The notes beneath the pieces are model-generated. The model ran no database searches, had not been told where the DNA came from, and was given only the letters and a program-made list of their open reading frames with translations. Made by a program: the position numbers and the translations under genes. Shown one piece after another: positions 58,599-64,000 of a stretch of 64,000 nucleotides of DNA (positions are counted from its first letter, which is position 1; every line of letters starts with the position of its first letter). The stretch is from Oidiodendron maius Zn. Lineage: Eukaryota > Ascomycota > Leotiomycetes > Myxotrichaceae. The DNA is taken from contig KN832882.1 in the NCBI GenBank assembly GCA_000827325.1, forward strand, positions 942,689 through 1,006,688. The letters are read 5' to 3'.

Positions 58599-61052
58599 CT
58601 ATTCAGAGTCAAGTTGCATGTCAGAGTTTGGTTGGTCAGCGTAGAGAAAGTCGTCCTTTCCAAAATTCAAGAATTCATCCGTATCGTCAATTGATTCAGG
58701 TAGATAAAAAAAAGCAGAGTCGTTGATATATCCTAGATTCTCTTGGTCTGTATTAACATTGGGATCTGTCTGCTGCCCAGGGGGAAATGGATTTGGCACT
58801 GCCAGAGTCGAGTCCTGCAATGAGAGCGACGGCGGTATATAAGAGGTCCTACTAGGTCCCCCAAGGTAATTTGATTCCATCGGGATTATTTGAGGTTGCG
58901 CAGTAGCGGCCTCTATGGCATGTAAAGTCGCTGCCCTCTCCAAGTGCCTCTGCAGTGCTGGGAGCAAAACTGTCAGCAATAATTCTCACCGGCCAGCAGT
59001 GAATTGAGTCCCATTGCCCGCAATTTCGACAGTCCCCTTACCTGCATTTTGTCCAGAAATGTCATTTTCCAAGATAGAAACTCTTGAAGAGCCGGGCTTT
59101 AGACCAAATACACTGTCCAGGCTGTCAAAGGCAATGCGCATAGCCTGCACTGTCAGTTGACGTGCGTCGACGCTATTCTGGATTCTTCCTTGTTCATAAT
59201 AAACTTCTAGGATGTCACTAACGATTGATGAAGCCGCATTATTATATTGTGAATGAGAAATCATTGGCAATTGCGTGTTGTCGAAAACTATATGAATATG
59301 CCTTAGCTGGCGCTGTACATTTTGGACATCGACAACTTACATGGATGAGCTGGTTTATCGACGCCAGGAAATAGAATATCCCAGATTGCAAACCACTTCT
59401 CAACAGCAAGATTGTGCCTTTCCCGCAAGCTTATGCCTCTTTTCTTCGGCATCGGCTCTAGCTCTTTTATTTTCTCCATCTGCTTGTCGTCAATTCCTTC
59501 CTTCAGCCCGTCTGGATTTTGAGAGCACGATTCTTCCCTCCGATGATCGTTAAGGCCATCAAGGTCATTGAAGCACTTGTAACATTTCTCGCATTGCGGA
59601 ATCCTGTGGGCATTTTCTAAATGTGATCTGGCAAATGTGTCAAACACAATCTTTAGATTATTTGGTCAAACTCACTTAAGATGCTGCAGATGTAGAAACC
59701 CTGGCCCTGCACACACTCTATACTTTATGTTGTCACGAGGCAAACACCTTGTTGGATCTCTCTTGTAAAAGTGGCATGCGAAGCGGAGACCTTCTGAACT
59801 TCGATCCGGTAGCCTATCACGCTGTCTCGAACTACCATTACCCCTTCGTTCTTCAGATTGGTCTCTCTTCCAGCCTCGCTTTCGTGGTCGCATATCGTTA
59901 CCAGAGTTTGCATTGGCCGGGGTGGACAATGCACTGTCCGTAATCTCACTACCTCCTGCTGTTCCAGGAGACTCGTTAGCCATGGTGGATATATTTTCTG
60001 CATCTTCCGGTATAATTTCAGCCAGTAACTGGGCAAGAATTCGAGGAATAATTCGTGAAGCAAGCTCAGGATCGTGACCTAGTGTAGACTGCAGTCGATA
60101 CTCTAGCAGACTTGCTACCGAGTCAGACAAATCAGCTTCAACTTCAGAGTTTATCATGTCTTCATCAGACCCAGTGTCGTCGCGTCCGAACTCTGTCACG
60201 CTCTCCATGTCCTGCCCTTGATAGCTAAATGGGCCATTTGACACGACGGAACTAGGAGTTGATGGCGACGTAGTGGTGTATGTAGACGACGGGGTCGAGG
60301 ACGCTGAAGGCAAGAGCTCTCGTGGGATGTTGCAGATAGCAGCTTGTTCACTGTGCTTGAATCAGCAATCTGGAATCCGCACCCACAAGGTTGCCAGCAC
60401 GTACGGTGGATATCCAAGTGTGGCTTCTTCAACAGCTGAGATATCAGAATTTCTCAATATCAGTCCAACCACTGTATTATTACTTCTTTATAGCATTATC
60501 AGCATCCACATAAAAAGAGATTCAACGTCCAATGTACAGTGCATACTTGATCAGCTGTGAGGGTGAAATCGTATTGATAATATTTGATTCCACCTCAGGG
60601 AGTGACTGCGCCGAAATTGGTTCGGGGGCATGTGGTCTGTTCTCCGCTGGAGAACGAGTTGAGTTAGGAACATCGCCCATTGATGAATGTCCACTTGGTT
60701 GAGGACATATCTTTGCCGGGCTGTCTTCGCAAAGTCGGGGCCTTTCGTACGAACTAGACCCGCCGGATGACACCAATGGGCAATTATTGCAGCGATGATG
60801 TTGACACTCTGGACATTGCTCAATGAAACAGGTCATGTCTCCAGAATGCCCACAGTTATCACAGCCCCAAAGCCAGACACGACGCTTCCCCTGTTCATAA
60901 CGAGGACGAGGAAATTCTAGGTCGATGGATGCATAGTGTTCTGGATGTCGTTGATTTGACAGATGCCCAACACCTGTCAGAACACCGTTCCGACTAAGTA
61001 TCTTCGCTACGTCAGCCGCTGACAAGATGTGTTGCCCTTGACTGTACAACAC
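58599..61052 (-). CDS. C2H2-like zinc-finger protein B (tandem paralogue), start uncertain
   Basis: Same architecture as paralogue A. Model complement(58599..58969, 59042..59287, 59341..59627, 59676..60350, 60405..60485, 60548..61052 approx.), about 721 aa from a non-ATG frame start, so the true start lies upstream. N-terminal cluster VWLWGCDNCGHSGDM plus CPECQHHRCNNC; a helix PELASRIIPRILAQLL; central RFACHFYKRDPTRC, CAGPGFLHLQHLK, then HLENAHRIPQCEKCYKCF, LKEGIDD, and WFAIWDILFPGVDKP. The C-terminal half is split by one more intron than in A and ends in an acidic stretch. A coding-looking frame at 61148-61260 could be the missing first exon. Intron 1 acceptor is non-pyrimidine and less certain. 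Divergence from A is substantial, so the duplication is not recent. Confidence 0.75.
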
Positions 61053-61147
61053 GCTATGGGTACAGTCCCTTTCGTTGTGGAAGGCAACAATTCGATAACA
61101 TCAGAACAAGCTTGAAAATGACTTCAAGAAACACAAAATATAAACAG

Positions 61148-61260
61148 TACCGTTGTGAACATCTGGTCCAAAAGCAAAGATTGGTATAGAAGACACTTTT
61201 GCTGATCAAGCAAGTCGGAATATGTCTCTTCCCGTGGACACTGCGATTGTAGCACGATAT
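61148..61260 (-). other. Possible 5' exon of zinc-finger gene B
   Basis: On the minus strand one frame reads NENIVLQSQCPREETYSD then LLDQQKCLLYQSLLLDQMF without a stop and with protein-like composition. A GT at 61151 or just after could join it to the B frame. No ATG at its left end, so it would itself need an upstream exon or an internal Met. Confidence 0.35.
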
Positions 61261-63900
61261 TCTCATTCACTAGCGACTTCCTTTATTCGAGTCGCTATTG
61301 ACGATCCACACCTGATTTCAACAAGAATAATTTAACGAGCGCTGTAGATAAGCATCCCGAAAGCTTTTGCGAGCAACGTGCCTCCGGCATAAAATTTCAG
61401 AGTAAGAAGTGGTGAAGCGGGACAATTTTCAGCTCTGAGATACTTAGCTTGGTGGGTATATAACATCTGTGACGGTAACTGCTTGTGTCACGTCCCAGAC
61501 GGCCAATTCATACCACTAGGTAGGAGCTAGCTGAATGTGACATACCGTGGGTGTCTATCCAAAATGTTTTTACGAACAAAACGGGGCTTGGCTTTGTCAT
61601 AATTGTGCTACAACCTGAGGCAACAACCCTTGTCCTGTCTCCTATGTCTTGTTCTTTCCATGTAAATTTGTTGAAGTGCTGCCCAGGCTAATTTATTTGC
61701 GTCTTCCAGATTCCGGTGTACAGTACTCATGTAAGCGGGCATATTTCTGGAGATGCCCGAGCTATACTCCTGGCTAGGCTCTATTCGATTTTCAAGGCGG
61801 CCAATCAAGCCTAGTTGGTTCAAAACGCACAGCCTTGTGAAACAGCATTCAAAGTTGCCAAGCGACCGGTCGAACTCTCCTGCCGGTAATTTCAGTCGTG
61901 TCAAGTATCTCATGTCTGCCTGTCGCGTGCAGAAGGGTGTCTGGCATAGCAATGTGGGAATTTCACAACACTGGCGGAGTTATCACGTCTCTCATAAGTT
62001 TCTTTAGCTCATAAGACAAGGCGCAACAGAATACCATCACATCTCACAGTGCTCTAAATATATTAGAAAAAGTCAGATAAGAGTGAAATATACAGGCTCA
62101 GTCACATTGCAGAAGAGATTACCTCTCTTGTGCCTATAATGGAGCACAACTCCTTCCCTTATCCAGATTCGACACGGAAAACTCCGCTATCATGATGCTC
62201 GGGCCCAATTTTATTAAGTTGATACTTCGTCACAATGGACACTGTTTTCAAATTTATGCTTACGCCCGGGTTGAGCTTAGGATGCCGCTGCAGTTCATCC
62301 CTTGTCATCGAACAAACACAGTCCTGGTGATAGTCATTACCCACAGAGAACGTCTGTATCCTCTTTAGCGCCGAGTAGTTTTCCATTTCCTTGCTTAGAG
62401 TGGGATATACTCCCGGAGAGTACTTCCGTCAAATCGGCTTATTACCAAGCCAGTCGGTGAAGTAGCATCTATTTCAATTTCTACGGGTCTTCGAAATTCC
62501 GCCCTTAATCTCCTCGAAAAGGCATGTGGTATCTCCAAAATCGAACCTTGCCGTAACTATGAGCAAGCACTCCTTCAATCCGTAATGTTTAAGCAGCATC
62601 CAGAGCCCCACACTGAAATTATCGTACTGTCTTGCCCCTCGGTAATGGAGGAATGGTGAAGAGACGTTCGCGAAAACTACACACCATATTACAAGGAAAT
62701 GGAAGACCACGATGTAGAAGACTGGTGGCAATGAAATTTGTCCGGTATATCTTGGTATAGTAACTCGAAAAGGACATGTCTCAAATACTAAAGCAGAGGC
62801 GGTGGAATATGACCAAAGCCTTGTGTGTGATGTAAAACATAAAAAATGTCCCTGTCGGAAGATGAGAGTCGCTGACTGGCAAATGTTCGTTGCCATACGA
62901 ATCCTAGTTGCTTAAATTCCGCGACACCTGAAGGAAGATTTTGAGGTGTACACAGGATTTAACTCCAGGCCCATTTTGAGTAATTTTATGACATGGGATT
63001 GCCCCCTTGGTCCCAATTACGCTAACAAGATTCAAGGTGGAATCGGAGTCCAGTAAATTTAGTTGCCGTCAAGGACCTTTAGCCCGTATAGCACGGCCCT
63101 GCCAACTCCTCACCGGCAAGGTGCGGGTTTTAGCGCATGAAAGGCAATCCTGCACTAGTGGTTCAGGCTCTAGGCGTTCGCGGACCTTAATTTCGGGCCC
63201 TGCCGATAGAGCTAGTAGCTTGAAAGGGACCTATACTAGACTACCCCCAACGGTGCCTATCATTGGTCAGAGTTGTGCCTGGCCACATCAATTGACTCTA
63301 TTCAAACCTTGGATGGAGTTTGTATATGCTCAATATATCCTAAGCCTACCTAACGGGCCTTGACTCCTTCCCTTAAGTAGGCAAAGCTTAGACATTTCTC
63401 TAACATGAAGATTACCTGGTGATGTCAAGGATATGCTTATATAATGGTATTGCGCTGTGTAAAACTCCACTTTTGAGTGTTGTAGCAGCTTACAACCTAA
63501 CTATATATACCGACCTTTTATGCTGAATACCAGGTTATCTTTCCCTGCGCACCGTATCTCTAACAGGTGACAATACTCGGATGGCAAAGTTGGTGCCTGA
63601 GGGTTTGCTCCACATCCTCTCTACACAGATGCATAGTTACGCACCGTTGTGCATAATTAATGGTCTGTGATCCACTGAGTTCCCAAGCCGTACAACATTC
63701 TCTTGTAACGACTAATTTTTCGTTGTTCTTCCCTCCTTCCTATGCGTACTGATGAAAGGGGATCCACGAGTCCGACAGAAATCACATATAAAGGCTACCT
63801 GTATCCCTTGACAGCCTGCAAGCTACCTCAACCTTCCTCTTTATCTTTGTATCACATCGCCCTTTTCACTAGACGTTTCTCATTTTGCGTCCCGGGACTG
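61261..63900. other. Unassigned right-hand region
   Basis: No recognised gene. Open frames at 61608-61952 (-), 62159-62386 (-) and 62474-62896 (-) have some protein-like stretches. One further frame at about 62390-62500 (-) reads EFRRPVEIEIDATSPTGLV. Together they may be a decayed or intron-rich gene of unknown family. Confidence 0.35.
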
Positions 63901-63911
63901 ATTGATATTAG

Positions 63912-63987
63912 ATCCCACCTCCATCGCCACCATCGAGTCTATCAGTGCGAACGATGTAATATACAGTTCAGAAATGACGAAGAGTGA
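63912..63987 (+). pseudogene. Exon-sized fragment of the same C2H2-like family
   Basis: After an AG at 63910-63911 one frame reads RSHLHRHHRVYQCERCNIQF followed by RNDEE and a stop. It matches the start of the fourth exon of paralogues A and B (HIGRIHRDLQCERCYSCF; HLENAHRIPQCEKCYKCF) and begins at the same splice position. No upstream exon with the FACxF/CxGPG module is present, so it looks like an isolated relic on the opposite strand. It lies at the window edge, so more may follow. Confidence 0.6.
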
Positions 63988-64000
63988 AGGGATCATAGAA

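Noticed and set aside
61608-61952. 114-codon frame on the minus strand
   Set aside because: Not recognised and no convincing exon partners; left as unassigned rather than called a gene.
1-64000. CRISPR arrays, rRNA genes, bacterial operon signals
   Set aside because: None seen; the gene structures are eukaryotic throughout.

Overview
The window is nuclear DNA from a filamentous ascomycete (Pezizomycotina). The evidence is many 46-140 nt introns with GTRAGT-type donors, CTAAC/CTGAC branch sites and YAG acceptors, three Zn2Cys6 regulators, a hacA-type unfolded-protein-response bZIP gene, 2EXR and HeLo proteins, and an AT-rich retroelement that looks like repeat-induced point mutation (RIP) damage. 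A leotiomycete-like genome is my guess, but the sequence does not prove class or species. All exon-intron models were made by eye. Each listed junction keeps the reading frame and restores family motifs, unless stated otherwise.

Layout. 0-1.3 kb: aquaporin (-). 1.3-9.5 kb: gene-free, AT-rich repeat island holding a TIR element interrupted by an assembly gap and a broken Ty1/Copia element with 178-bp LTRs and a 5-bp target duplication. 10-13.3 kb: HeLo-domain protein (+) and 2EXR protein (-). 14.2-18.2 kb: convergent Zn2Cys6 regulator (+) and GMC oxidoreductase (-). 19.6-22 kb: secreted GH3 beta-xylosidase (-). 23.5-36.3 kb: a cluster-like run of regulator (-), short-chain dehydrogenase (+), second regulator (+), O-methyltransferase (-), NAPE-PLD-like metallo-hydrolase (-), aldehyde dehydrogenase (-) and Dal5-type MFS transporter (-), with no backbone synthase visible. 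37.2-45.6 kb: Pth11/SAT4-like membrane protein, GH31 alpha-glucosidase and a second Dal5-type MFS transporter (all +).

45.8-53.6 kb is a compact housekeeping block: TAP42/alpha4 (-), mitochondrial RRG9 (-), hacA (-) and SVF1 (+), all conserved single-copy-type genes. hacA shows the overlapping-frame arrangement of IRE1-type splicing, where removal of 20 nt switches to another C-terminal frame.

54.5-64 kb is accessory again. It holds two tandem, diverged paralogues (-) with an N-terminal Cys/His cluster and a central C2H2-like module, plus an exon-sized fragment of the same family (+) at the right edge. The central cluster-like run plausibly combines sugar/lipid-derived small-molecule oxidation, methylation and export. 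The GH3, GH31 and MFS genes point to a plant-polysaccharide lifestyle; both statements are inference.
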